Shown here: piece by piece, positions 45,055 to 54,601 of the stretch
Numbering within the stretch: position 1 is the stretch's first letter
Layout of the letters: every line of letters starts with the position of its first letter
Assembly: GCA_013377005.1 (NCBI GenBank)
Contig: JACABE010000005.1
Coordinates: 62,001 to 126,000, forward strand
Direction of reading: 5' to 3'
Length of the DNA stretch: 64,000 nt
Origin: Bacteroidota bacterium
GTDB taxonomy: Bacteria > Bacteroidota > Bacteroidia > Bacteroidales > JACABE01
Notes under the pieces: model-generated
The model's input: only the letters and a program-made list of their open reading frames with translations
What the model was told of the DNA's origin: nothing
Databases searched by the model: none
Program-made: the position numbers and the translations under genes

Positions 45055-47850
45055 ATGGCTGAACAGAAAAAACTATATTTATTAGATGCAATGGCACTCA
45101 TTTATCGTGCTTTCTATGCATTGAATAAAAATCCACGTATCACTTCCAAAGGATTGAATACATCTGCAATTTTAGGCTTTGCTAATTCATTATATGATAT
45201 TTTAAAAAATGATAAACCAACGCATATTGGCGTTGCATTTGATACCCATGCACCTACTGTTCGCCATATTGATTTTGTGGAATACAAAGCTAACAGACAA
45301 GAAACCCCCGAAGACTTATTAAAATCAATTCCATACATTATGCAATTGATTGAAACTTTTGGCATTCCAATTTTATTTTCAGAGGGTTATGAAGCTGATG
45401 ATGTGATTGGTACACTTGCCAAAAAAGCTGAAGCTTCGGGTTATACAACTTATATGGTAACTCCTGATAAAGATTTCGGACAATTAGTCAGCGAGAAAAC
45501 CTTAATTTACAAACCTGGTAGAATGGGGGAGAAAGCAGAAATAATGGGTATTGCCGAAGTTTGCAAAAAATTCGGAATCAAAAGAACTTCTCAGGTAATT
45601 GATATGCTGGGCCTTTGGGGTGATGCTTCTGATAATATTCCAGGTATTCCTGGAGTGGGTGAAGTTACAGCTCGTAGATTATTAGAAGAATTTGATAATA
45701 TTGATAACTTAATTGCCAATGCCGATAAAATCAGCAATCCTAAACTTAAAGAAAAAGTAATCACTTTCGCAAAGCAAGCAATTGTTTCAAGGGATTTAGC
45801 AACAATTATTCTGGATGTTCCTATTGAATTTCATGAAGAAAATTTAAAGCTTGAAAAACCTGATAAAGATGCCCTAACAAAACTTTTGGATGAACTCGAA
45901 TTCAAGGCTTTTGCCAAAAGAGTCTTCACCGATTTGTCATTGACAGACGGTACTCCACCAACCAATTCATCAGTCCCAGACCTTTTTTCCTCCTTGGAAG
46001 AGAATCAAACGACAGAAATTCAAGAAATTGAAACAAAATCTACAATACAAAATTCGCCTCACCATTATTTTTTGATTAATAGCGAATTACAACGAATTAA
46101 TTTGATTGAAAAGCTCTTACAACAAAAAAGTATTTGTTTTGATACCGAAACAACAGGACTTGATCCGAACAATAGCGAACTGGTCGGTTTTTCTTTTAGT
46201 TATAAGGCCGGAGAAGCTTATTATATTCCGCTTCCGGAAGCCTATAGTGAAGCATTGGAAATTGTAAGCCAGTTTAAACATGTTTTTGAAAACGAAAACA
46301 TTGAAAAAATCGGACAAAATATAAAATTTGACATTGCTATTCTTAAATGGTACGATATTGATGTTAAAGGGAAAATATTTGATACCATGATTGCTCATTA
46401 TCTATTACAACCGGATATGCGTCATAACATGGATCTATTGGCTGAAACTTATTTGAATTATACTCCTGTTCCTATCGAAAATCTGATTGGTAAAAAAGGT
46501 AAAAATCAATTGAGTATGCGCAATATTGAAATGGATACTATTAAAGAATATGCAGCAGAAGATGCAGATATTACTTTTCAACTCAAGCAGATTTTCGAAC
46601 CCATGTTATTGGAATTTAATGTTTTTTCTTTATTCCATGATGTGGAAATTCCTTTAATTCCTGTATTGGCGGCAATGGAAGCAGAAGGTGTTAAAGTAGA
46701 TATCAATGTGTTGAATAATTATTCTGCTGAACTTTTAACAGAAATTCTACATACTGAGAAAGATATTTTTGAATTGGCTGGAACTACTTTTAACATTGCA
46801 TCTCCCAAACAATTAGGCGAAATTTTATTTGAACATTTAAAAATTGTTGATAATCCAAAACATACTAAGACTAAACAATATTCTACTGGAGAAGATGTTT
46901 TACAGAAATTACTTAATAAACACCCGATAATTCAAAAAATTTTAGATTATCGTTCGTTGACCAAATTAAAATCAACTTATGTGGATAGTTTGCCAACGAT
47001 GTTTAACCCACGAACCGGCAGAATACATACATCTTACAATCAGGCAGTAGCTGCAACAGGAAGGTTGAGTTCCAACAACCCGAATTTGCAAAACATCCCT
47101 ATTAGAACTGCGAAAGGAAGGGAAATTCGCAAAGCTTTTGTTCCTCGTAATGAGGATTATGTAATCCTTTCGGCGGATTATTCACAAATTGAATTACGCA
47201 TCATTGCCAGTTTGAGTGAGGATGAGAATATGATAAATGCATTTATTAATAATCTTGATATACACTCTGCTACAGCTGCTAATGTTTATAGTCTAAAGTT
47301 AGAAGATGTTACACCTGACATGAGGCGAAATGCTAAGACGGTTAACTTTGGTATTATTTATGGTATTTCTGCCTTTGGTTTATCCGAAAGACTTAGTATT
47401 CCTCGGAAAGAAGCTGCTCAGATTATTGAACAGTACTTTCTGAAATATCCAAAAGTAAAGGAATATATGGATAAGAGTATCTTCTTTGCAAAACAGAATG
47501 GTTTTGTTGAAACCATTTTAGGCAGACGCAGATACATCAGAGATATTAACTCAAGTAATTTTACACTCAGAGGCTTTGCTGAGAGAAATGCCATTAATGC
47601 TCCTATTCAGGGTTCTTCTGCAGATATGATAAAAGTTGCCATGATTCGTATTTATAATGAACTCGCCAAAATGAATCTACAAACGAAAATGATAATGCAA
47701 GTTCATGATGAGTTGGTTTTTGATGTTCACAAAGCTGAGATTGAAATTGTGAAACCCATCATTTACAATGAAATGAAAAATGCCATGCTTTTAAAGGTTC
47801 CAGTTGAGATTGAATTAAATACAGGTGAGAATTGGTTGTTAGCACATTAG
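45055..47850 (+). CDS. polA: DNA polymerase I
   Basis: This 931-residue enzyme has all three domains. The 5'-3' exonuclease (about 1-290) begins LYLLDAMALIYRAFYALNKN and has SEGYEADDVIGTLAKKAE and MLGLWGDASDNIPGIPGVGE. The 3'-5' proofreading domain (about 335-520) keeps its acidic residues: CFDTETTGLDP, IGQNIKFDIAIL and EYAAEDADITFQL. The polymerase domain has ILSADYSQIELRIIASLSED (motif A), MRRNAKTVNFGIIYGIS (O helix) and KMIMQVHDELVFDVHKA (motif C). It is full length and looks functional. It acts in Okazaki-fragment processing and repair. Confidence 0.98.
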   Translation: MAEQKKLYLLDAMALIYRAFYALNKNPRITSKGLNTSAILGFANSLYDILKNDKPTHIGVAFDTHAPTVRHIDFVEYKANRQETPEDLLKSIPYIMQLIETFGIPILFSEGYEADDVIGTLAKKAEASGYTTYMVTPDKDFGQLVSEKTLIYKPGRMGEKAEIMGIAEVCKKFGIKRTSQVIDMLGLWGDASDNIPGIPGVGEVTARRLLEEFDNIDNLIANADKISNPKLKEKVITFAKQAIVSRDLATIILDVPIEFHEENLKLEKPDKDALTKLLDELEFKAFAKRVFTDLSLTDGTPPTNSSVPDLFSSLEENQTTEIQEIETKSTIQNSPHHYFLINSELQRINLIEKLLQQKSICFDTETTGLDPNNSELVGFSFSYKAGEAYYIPLPEAYSEALEIVSQFKHVFENENIEKIGQNIKFDIAILKWYDIDVKGKIFDTMIAHYLLQPDMRHNMDLLAETYLNYTPVPIENLIGKKGKNQLSMRNIEMDTIKEYAAEDADITFQLKQIFEPMLLEFNVFSLFHDVEIPLIPVLAAMEAEGVKVDINVLNNYSAELLTEILHTEKDIFELAGTTFNIASPKQLGEILFEHLKIVDNPKHTKTKQYSTGEDVLQKLLNKHPIIQKILDYRSLTKLKSTYVDSLPTMFNPRTGRIHTSYNQAVAATGRLSSNNPNLQNIPIRTAKGREIRKAFVPRNEDYVILSADYSQIELRIIASLSEDENMINAFINNLDIHSATAANVYSLKLEDVTPDMRRNAKTVNFGIIYGISAFGLSERLSIPRKEAAQIIEQYFLKYPKVKEYMDKSIFFAKQNGFVETILGRRRYIRDINSSNFTLRGFAERNAINAPIQGSSADMIKVAMIRIYNELAKMNLQTKMIMQVHDELVFDVHKAEIEIVKPIIYNEMKNAMLLKVPVEIELNTGENWLLAH

Positions 47851-48022
47851 TGATATGTTTACTTAAAATAGTTTGATAAACCATAAATTAATATTAACTT
47901 TACACTGGAATTATTAATGATGAATTATAAATAAAATATATCAGAAGCTTGATTAATAAATATTTTTTAAGTAACCAAATCTAAAAAGCGAGTATATTAA
48001 TTACAAATTTTAATACTTTTGA

Positions 48023-50176
48023 ATGATGGGAACTGATAAAAAACATACAACAAAGCACGATGCAATGAAGAAGAGCAAAGATATTCCAAAGAATATAATT
48101 TTTACTTTTTCATTTTTTGTTTTTTTCGTACTTATAGCAATTATTCCTAATTTTTATTATTCATTGGCAATGGATCAACAGTTAGAAATTAGAATTCTTG
48201 CCCTTTCTATTTTTCTCATAATATTGTTTTTACCATTAATATTTATCAAAAAAAGTGGAATTTTAAAGCAAAAAGAAATCAAAATAATAAAAAATCCGGC
48301 TGTTATTATTTATGCTTCTTTAATTGTTTTAATTGGTATTTCTATTTTTTGGTCAACTAACAAATCAGAAGCTACTTATGAATTTTTAAAACGAGCTACG
48401 TTTTTTATACTTTTTATATATTTGATTATATATATATTACCTAAAGAAAATAGCAGATTAATCCTCATTAGATCTTTTGTTTTATTTTCTTTAATAATTT
48501 CTGTAACTGGCATTCTTCAAATTTTAGAAGTTTTCTCAGTAACGAAATATAATCTTGATGCTCTTTATCTAATCACTGGAAATTTTGCTCAAAAAAATAT
48601 TTTTTCTGAAGTGCTTTTTATCACGTTTGCTTTTAGTATTTACGGTGCAGCTATTTTTGATAAAATATGGAAAAAATTAGCGATTATTGGAACGCTGTTG
48701 GATCTTTTATTAATAGCATTTATTATGACCCGTGCAATTTGGGCTGCTTTTTTTGTTGCCTTGGCTTTTTCTTTTATACTTTATATATTCATAGCCAGCA
48801 AAAGTATTTTGGCAAATAAATTAAAATTGGCGTTACGTTATTTTGTAATTATCTTTTGTGTAGTTATTATTGCGGTTATAGCTGTTTCAACGATAGATAA
48901 AAATAAGACCCTTCAATCTCAAATAACCAATGCGTTTGATTTTAAAAAAGGAAACACATTTCATAGATTGAATTTGTGGAAAAAATCTTTATCATTGGCA
49001 GAAAAAAATCCTATTTTAGGAGTTGGTGCAGGCAATTGGAGAATTGAAATTTTACAATATGATTTACAGGTTACCACAGACAAAGGTCGGGTAATGCCGG
49101 ATCGTACCCATAACGATTATCTTCAGCTTTTAGTAGAAAACGGTATTATTGGCCTGATTTTATTTATCTTAATGTTTGCTATATTATTGTATTATTGTAT
49201 AAGGATCCTCAAGAAAGCGGAGAAATTTGAAGACAGTTTTTTTATCTTAATTCTATTTTTTGCTTTGGTTGGCTATATGGTTGATTCATGTTTTGCTTTT
49301 CCACGCGAAAGAATTGAATTACAGATATTTTTAAATATTATATTTGCTTATATCGTTTTTGGATATTATAAAACCTTTGAAAAGGAAAAGGACAGTAAAT
49401 CTCAAATTTCGGTAAAAGCAATTGCAGCTATTTTGCTCTGTTTATTAAGTATTAGTTCTTATGCAGCCTATAAAAGATTGCAATCTGAAGCTGGAGTAAA
49501 GAAAATTTACCAGTACAGTAAGTTTGGCAACCACCAACAAATTATCAAGACTTGTAATGAGATATATTCATCTTTCTCTACTATTTCACCATTTTGCGAT
49601 CCAATTATGCAGATAAAAGCAATATCCATGTACCAAAATAAAAATGACTTAAATTTAGTTTTAGAAACATTTGATAAATCATTGAAGGATAGTCCATATC
49701 ATTTAGAAACACTGAATGGATTGGCAGTTGTTTATAAGAATGAAAAGGAATATTCTAAGGCATTAGAATATTGCAATACAGCTTTAAAATATGCTCCTAC
49801 CGATAATCGAACAAAGATTTTAAAAGCAGATATTTTGCTTTCTGAAAACAAAAATGAAGAAGCTTATATTATTCTCAGAACAATTGATCCTCAAATTAAT
49901 AGATCGGATTATAAAAACGCTATAAATTATATTTTATTTGGAAAAGTTAGAAATATTGTATCTCAAACTAAAAATGAATATTTTATTTCAGAATTAGGAA
50001 AAGTTTCACAGGATAACCCAGATTTATTTTATAAAATGTATGTACAATCAATAAACAAAAATCAGGACTTTGAGCAAACCTTACTTGAAAAAATATTTTC
50101 TATTTGTAATCAGGATAAAATATTAAAAGATAAATCATTAGAACAACTTAAAATAAAGTATAAGGTAAAAGAGTAA
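48023..50176 (+). CDS. O-antigen ligase family protein with TPR tail
   Basis: This 717-residue protein has about 11-12 membrane helices in the first 480 residues. The large periplasmic loop carries NPILGVGAGNWRIEI and then PDRTHNDYLQLLVENGIIGL, the H-x-x-Y/L-x-x-x-x-E-x-G pattern of the WaaL/Wzy superfamily. The C-terminal 230 residues contain TPR-like repeats (KEYSKALEYCNTALKYAPTD). The gene may use the ATG at 48065 instead of 48023: a TACTTTTG element at 48014-48021 would put the transcription start after the first ATG. It is 6 bp from the sugar-phosphate transferase gene. Ligase is favoured over polymerase because the locus exports by Wzm/Wzt. Confidence 0.88.
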   Translation: MMGTDKKHTTKHDAMKKSKDIPKNIIFTFSFFVFFVLIAIIPNFYYSLAMDQQLEIRILALSIFLIILFLPLIFIKKSGILKQKEIKIIKNPAVIIYASLIVLIGISIFWSTNKSEATYEFLKRATFFILFIYLIIYILPKENSRLILIRSFVLFSLIISVTGILQILEVFSVTKYNLDALYLITGNFAQKNIFSEVLFITFAFSIYGAAIFDKIWKKLAIIGTLLDLLLIAFIMTRAIWAAFFVALAFSFILYIFIASKSILANKLKLALRYFVIIFCVVIIAVIAVSTIDKNKTLQSQITNAFDFKKGNTFHRLNLWKKSLSLAEKNPILGVGAGNWRIEILQYDLQVTTDKGRVMPDRTHNDYLQLLVENGIIGLILFILMFAILLYYCIRILKKAEKFEDSFFILILFFALVGYMVDSCFAFPRERIELQIFLNIIFAYIVFGYYKTFEKEKDSKSQISVKAIAAILLCLLSISSYAAYKRLQSEAGVKKIYQYSKFGNHQQIIKTCNEIYSSFSTISPFCDPIMQIKAISMYQNKNDLNLVLETFDKSLKDSPYHLETLNGLAVVYKNEKEYSKALEYCNTALKYAPTDNRTKILKADILLSENKNEEAYIILRTIDPQINRSDYKNAINYILFGKVRNIVSQTKNEYFISELGKVSQDNPDLFYKMYVQSINKNQDFEQTLLEKIFSICNQDKILKDKSLEQLKIKYKVKE

Positions 50177-50182
50177 TTATTT

Positions 50183-51586
50183 ATGCTAAAAGACAATGAA
50201 AGACTGTTTAATAATGCACTTGCAATTTTAGATATTTCTCTAACTTTAATTGCATTTTATTTAGCTTATACTATTCGCGTTTACATAGTTGCAAAACATG
50301 CTTTATATTCAGACCAATATATTTTATTAGGTGCTTTTATTATTCCCATCTGGTTTATTTTACTTAAAATAGTTAATGTTCAATCTTCACAAAGAATTAA
50401 ACCTTATTCAATTGTGTTTATTGAATATAGCTTGGTAATTTTAATTGGAGTCATCATCTTATTTCTTTTCATTTTTATTTTTAAGCTTGATTTTATCAGC
50501 CGTGTTGCAATTTTAATTTTTGGATTAACAGACTTATTTTTATTGTTTGTAAGTAAAATTTTGATTCTTAGTCATTTTAAAAAATTACTTATAAAAGGAA
50601 AAAATGTTAAGCAGGTAGTTTTAGTTGCCGATGAAAATTCAATTTCTTTTATTGAAAAAATTATTTCTGAAAAATATTGGGGTTTTATTATCTTGGGCAT
50701 TGTTTCGGATTCAGAAGTAATAATAAAAAGATATGCTGATAAATATAAGATAATCAACAATGAAGAAAATATTGATGCGATTATAAAAGAATTTATTGTA
50801 GATGAAGTCATTTATTGTAAAGATGAAATAAACAGTCAACAAATAAAGCATTTAATATACTCCTGTGCAGAAATTGGTGTAACTCTTAAATTGCAGTCGG
50901 AGTTGTTCAACATTATTGCTTCAAAATCTCGATTGAATTATTTTGAAGAGTTACCAATGATGAGTTTTAATGTTACTTCAGCTGATTATTTTGCATTATC
51001 TATAAAATTTGTGTTTGAATACCTGCTGTCAACTATTGCAGTATTGGTTTTTCTGCCTTTTTTTTTAATTATTGCTTTACTGATAAAAATAGAATCAAAA
51101 GGACCAGCTTTATTTAAACAACAGCGAGTTGGTGTTCATGGGCGGCTTTTTACAATGTATAAATTCAGGACAATGTATCATAATTCTGATGAACAAAAGA
51201 AAGATTTAGAAAGTCAAAATGAAGCCGATGGTCCTGTTTTTAAAATTAAAAATGACCCTCGCATTACAAAAATTGGATCTTTTTTACGGAAAACAAGTTT
51301 AGATGAATTTCCTCAGTTTTTCAACGTTTTACGTGGAGAAATGTCTGTTGTTGGGCCTCGTCCTCCTGTACCAGAAGAAGTTGCATTGTATGAACGTATG
51401 CAATTACGTCGTCTTTCTGTAAAGCCTGGAATTACATGTATTTGGCAAGTTTCAGGGCGAAACAAAATTGGTTTTGAAGAATGGATGAAACTTGACTTAC
51501 AATATATTGATAATTGGTCTCTTAAACTTGATTTTATTCTGATATTAAAAACAATAAATGCTATTTATCGAAGAACTGGATATTAA
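50183..51586 (+). CDS. Polyprenyl-phosphate hexose-1-phosphate transferase (WbaP/WcaJ type)
   Basis: This 467-residue protein has four N-terminal membrane helices (to about residue 130), a Rossmann-like cytosolic domain (about 135-245), a fifth helix near 280-300, and the bacterial sugar transferase domain. The catalytic part shows IKIESKGPALFKQQRVGVHG, MYKFRTMYHNSDE, KTSLDEFPQFFNVLRGEMSV and VGPRPPVPEE. It starts glycan synthesis by moving a sugar phosphate from UDP-sugar to undecaprenyl phosphate. It follows the ligase-like gene by 6 bp. It likely begins the lipid-linked glycan that Wzm/Wzt exports, although it lies 24 kb from that pair. Confidence 0.95.
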   Translation: MLKDNERLFNNALAILDISLTLIAFYLAYTIRVYIVAKHALYSDQYILLGAFIIPIWFILLKIVNVQSSQRIKPYSIVFIEYSLVILIGVIILFLFIFIFKLDFISRVAILIFGLTDLFLLFVSKILILSHFKKLLIKGKNVKQVVLVADENSISFIEKIISEKYWGFIILGIVSDSEVIIKRYADKYKIINNEENIDAIIKEFIVDEVIYCKDEINSQQIKHLIYSCAEIGVTLKLQSELFNIIASKSRLNYFEELPMMSFNVTSADYFALSIKFVFEYLLSTIAVLVFLPFFLIIALLIKIESKGPALFKQQRVGVHGRLFTMYKFRTMYHNSDEQKKDLESQNEADGPVFKIKNDPRITKIGSFLRKTSLDEFPQFFNVLRGEMSVVGPRPPVPEEVALYERMQLRRLSVKPGITCIWQVSGRNKIGFEEWMKLDLQYIDNWSLKLDFILILKTINAIYRRTGY

Positions 51587-51668
51587 AGCTAAATGACAAT
51601 CTAATAATTATCATCATTTTTATTCTATTAAATAGATGTTAGTTACATACTTTTTTCTTTGAAAATGA

Positions 51669-51698
51669 TTGTTATTTAAAAAAAATCATGTAGGTTTG
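51669..51698 (+). promoter_or_regulatory. Bacteroidota-type promoter for the PASTA operon
   Basis: TTG (51669-51671), a 19 bp spacer, then TAGGTTTG (51691-51698) fits both consensus boxes. An 82 bp leader precedes the ATG at 51781. Confidence 0.7.
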
Positions 51699-51780
51699 CA
51701 AAAATACACACCACAATAAAATTACAAAAAAACAGTTAGTATTTATTAAGTGTTTAATTAATTAGGTATAAAACAATACA

Positions 51781-52611
51781 ATGCGTTGGATAGATTTTCT
51801 AAAAAGTCGTTTGTTTTTTAAACATTTATTATTTTCAATAGTAATTACTTTTGGAATAATATATTTAATTATTCTTTCCTTGGGTTCTTATACTCATCAT
51901 GGTGAATCTTATACTGTACCTGATTTTAGAGGAAAGCAACCAAGCGAATTAACTCAGTATGCAGATGAGAATGGTTTTGGTTTTTTGGTTGTTGATTCAC
52001 TTTATGATGCAAAATTACCTAAGGGAAGCATTCTCCTTCAGGATCCGCTGCCAAATTCAAAAGTAAAACACAGTCGAACTATTTATTTAACAGTAGTATC
52101 AGCTGAGCCGGAAAAGGTAAGTATGCCCAATTTAGTAGATTTATCAATTCGTCAGGCAATATCTTTGCTCGAAACATACAATTTACAGGTAGGTTCGCTT
52201 GAATACATACCTGATATGGCTAAAAATGCCGTATTATATCAAAAATATAAAGGAGCTGAAATAGAACCAGGGAAACCTATAAAGAAAGGTTCTCGTATTG
52301 ATTTAGTTTTGGGACAGGGAACTGGAGGCGGAAAAATACAAATCCCTTTTTTGTTAGGCAAAAAGCAGAGTGAAGTAATGAAAATTTTAAGAGCATCTTC
52401 TTTAAATATTGGTAATGAGGTTTTTGAAGATGGTAAAGATACTGTTCATGCCCGAGTCTTTCGTCAAAGTCCGGCTTATGGTTCAGGTGTAATGATAAAT
52501 ATGGGACATAGTATTGATATTTGGTATCAATCCGATAAAAAAGTAAATTTTAATGAACTAATCAGAAATTATAAATACGATTCTACAGCCAATGAATCTA
52601 ATGATTTCTAA
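51781..52611 (+). CDS. Membrane-anchored PASTA-domain protein
   Basis: This 276-residue protein has a short cytoplasmic N-terminus, one membrane helix (about residues 17-39) and three PASTA repeats outside the cytoplasm. These begin at YTVPDFRGKQPSELTQYADE, VSMPNLVDLSIRQAISLLET and IQIPFLLGKKQSEVMKILRA. There is no kinase or transpeptidase domain. PASTA repeats bind peptidoglycan or muropeptides in Firmicutes and Actinobacteria. Stand-alone forms next to an RluA-type gene are a Bacteroidota pattern I recall. It starts an operon with the T9SS cargo gene (19 bp gap) and the pseudouridine synthase gene. Confidence 0.92.
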   Translation: MRWIDFLKSRLFFKHLLFSIVITFGIIYLIILSLGSYTHHGESYTVPDFRGKQPSELTQYADENGFGFLVVDSLYDAKLPKGSILLQDPLPNSKVKHSRTIYLTVVSAEPEKVSMPNLVDLSIRQAISLLETYNLQVGSLEYIPDMAKNAVLYQKYKGAEIEPGKPIKKGSRIDLVLGQGTGGGKIQIPFLLGKKQSEVMKILRASSLNIGNEVFEDGKDTVHARVFRQSPAYGSGVMINMGHSIDIWYQSDKKVNFNELIRNYKYDSTANESNDF

Positions 52612-52630
52612 GTCTTTCTAAAGCATAACA

Positions 52631-54577
52631 ATGAAAAAAATATTTCTAATTTTAGGCTTAATATTGATAAATATTTCTTGTATATATTCTCAGGAAATTA
52701 TCACAGAACTAAGTACAAATTCACAAATCACCGGTCAATATAAAGCTAAACATAAGTTTAAAGCGAGCAATATTTCAATCAAATTACCATTTATTGACGA
52801 TTTCTCTAACTATACAGGATATCCAGATTCTGGTTTATGGATGGATAATTATGTATATATCAATACTCAATTTGCTATTTTTCCTATTACTATCGGAGTA
52901 GCAACATTTGATGCATTAAATGATAGTGGTGTAATATATCCGCAAGCAATGGCATCTCAATTTCCTGCAGATACTCTCACTTCACGTCCTATTCGATTGG
53001 ATTCAATATTCCAACCATCCTTAAAGGCGTTAAAATTATCCGATTCTCTTTATTTTAGTTTTTATTTTCAGCCAGCTGGTGGGCGTGGTAATGCTTGGGA
53101 ACGTATCGGTGATGCTCCTGAGCCCCAAGATTCTTTGGTGTTAGAATTTTACAGTCCTGTTTTGCATACTTGGAGCTATGCATGGAGTACTAAAGGGATT
53201 CCGCTTGACTCAATATATTTGAAAAATAACAGATATTTTAAATATGTTATTATTCCTGTAAACGATTCGGCTAATTATTATAAAGATGGTTTCCAGTTTC
53301 GTTTCAGAAACTATTGCAGTTTGGGAAGTAGTACTACACCAAGTATGATTAGTAATTGTGACCAATGGAATATTGATTATGTGTATTTAGGGGTTAACCG
53401 ATCTATTTACGATACTACTTTCCATGATTTAACATTTATTGAAAAAGCACCCTCTTTTTTGAAAAAATATCAAGCAATGCCTGCAAGGCAGTTTCAATTA
53501 ATTGATGTTAAAGATAATCTTAATATGTTGTTGAGTAATATTGATAGTATAAGTCATTCATCAACTTATAAATATGAAGTACGAGACCAAAATGGCTCAT
53601 TAGTTCATACTCAAAATTGTGGTATAGAAAATATTTCTTCATTTTGGACGACCGGATATCAAACATTACCCGGACATGCCAATCCTCCAGTTACATATAA
53701 CTTTGCACCAGTTATAGGTGGTAATAAATCATGGTATGAAATCCGGCATCTTTTCCAGGAAATTGGTTCAAATCCATTTCTTTTTCATCGTTTTGAAAAC
53801 GATACCAATAGCTTCATTCAACGTTTTGAAGATTATTATGCTTATGATGATGGTTCAGCGGAAAATGGTTATGGTTTATCGCCTGCAGGTTCTATGCTTG
53901 CCTATAAATTTACGTTGTTTCAGCCCGATACCTTGGTAGCTGTGGAGATGTTTTTTAATCCTACTTATAATAATTCCAATCAGATACCTTTTTTCATTAC
54001 GGTATGGAATGACAACGGTGCAGGATTACCTGGAGATACAATTTTTCAAAGTAGTTTATTAACGCCTGTTTTTGAAAATGGGTTGAATAAATTTCACAGT
54101 TATATACTTGATCGACAGATTAAAGTGAGTGGAACTTTTTATGTAGGTTGGACACAAACCACTGATGATAACTTGAATATTGGGTTTGATAGAAATACCG
54201 CATCTCAGGATAATATTTATTATAATTCTTTTGGTGTGTGGGAAAATTCTTTCAAAAAAGGTTCTTTAATGATACGGCCTGTTTTTGGTACTCAATATTT
54301 AGGCGTTAATGATTTTGAGAAAGAAGCTGTTATTTTTGATGTATTTCCAAATCCGTTAAGAGATGGAAATATAACAATATCATTGCAATCTAATGGAAAA
54401 ACTAAAGAAAAGGATTATAGTTTACAGATATTCGATATGCTGGGTAGAAAAGTGTATCAATCAGAATTTAAATTACTTATTGATGCAAGCCTACTGCAAA
54501 ATGGTGTTTATTTAATAACTATTAGCAATACTAAAACAAAACAACAACAAGTAAGAAAGCTTATCATATCAAGATAA
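52631..54577 (+). CDS. T9SS type A sorting-domain protein
   Basis: This 648-residue protein has a signal peptide (KKIFLILGLILINISCIYSQ). The large central region is beta-rich with no enzyme motif I recognise; segments such as FIDDFSNYTGYPDSGLWMDN and DQWNIDYVYLG resemble MAM/jelly-roll-like folds. The last 90 residues are a type A T9SS sorting domain: FDVFPNPLRDGNITISLQSN, then LQIFDMLGRKVYQSEF and LQNGVYLITISNTKTKQ. It should cross the outer membrane through T9SS and be released or anchored to A-type LPS. It is second in the PASTA operon. Confidence 0.9.
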   Translation: MKKIFLILGLILINISCIYSQEIITELSTNSQITGQYKAKHKFKASNISIKLPFIDDFSNYTGYPDSGLWMDNYVYINTQFAIFPITIGVATFDALNDSGVIYPQAMASQFPADTLTSRPIRLDSIFQPSLKALKLSDSLYFSFYFQPAGGRGNAWERIGDAPEPQDSLVLEFYSPVLHTWSYAWSTKGIPLDSIYLKNNRYFKYVIIPVNDSANYYKDGFQFRFRNYCSLGSSTTPSMISNCDQWNIDYVYLGVNRSIYDTTFHDLTFIEKAPSFLKKYQAMPARQFQLIDVKDNLNMLLSNIDSISHSSTYKYEVRDQNGSLVHTQNCGIENISSFWTTGYQTLPGHANPPVTYNFAPVIGGNKSWYEIRHLFQEIGSNPFLFHRFENDTNSFIQRFEDYYAYDDGSAENGYGLSPAGSMLAYKFTLFQPDTLVAVEMFFNPTYNNSNQIPFFITVWNDNGAGLPGDTIFQSSLLTPVFENGLNKFHSYILDRQIKVSGTFYVGWTQTTDDNLNIGFDRNTASQDNIYYNSFGVWENSFKKGSLMIRPVFGTQYLGVNDFEKEAVIFDVFPNPLRDGNITISLQSNGKTKEKDYSLQIFDMLGRKVYQSEFKLLIDASLLQNGVYLITISNTKTKQQQVRKLIISR

Positions 54578-54601
54578 TCTTTATAGTTTAAGGTGTGAAT
54601 T

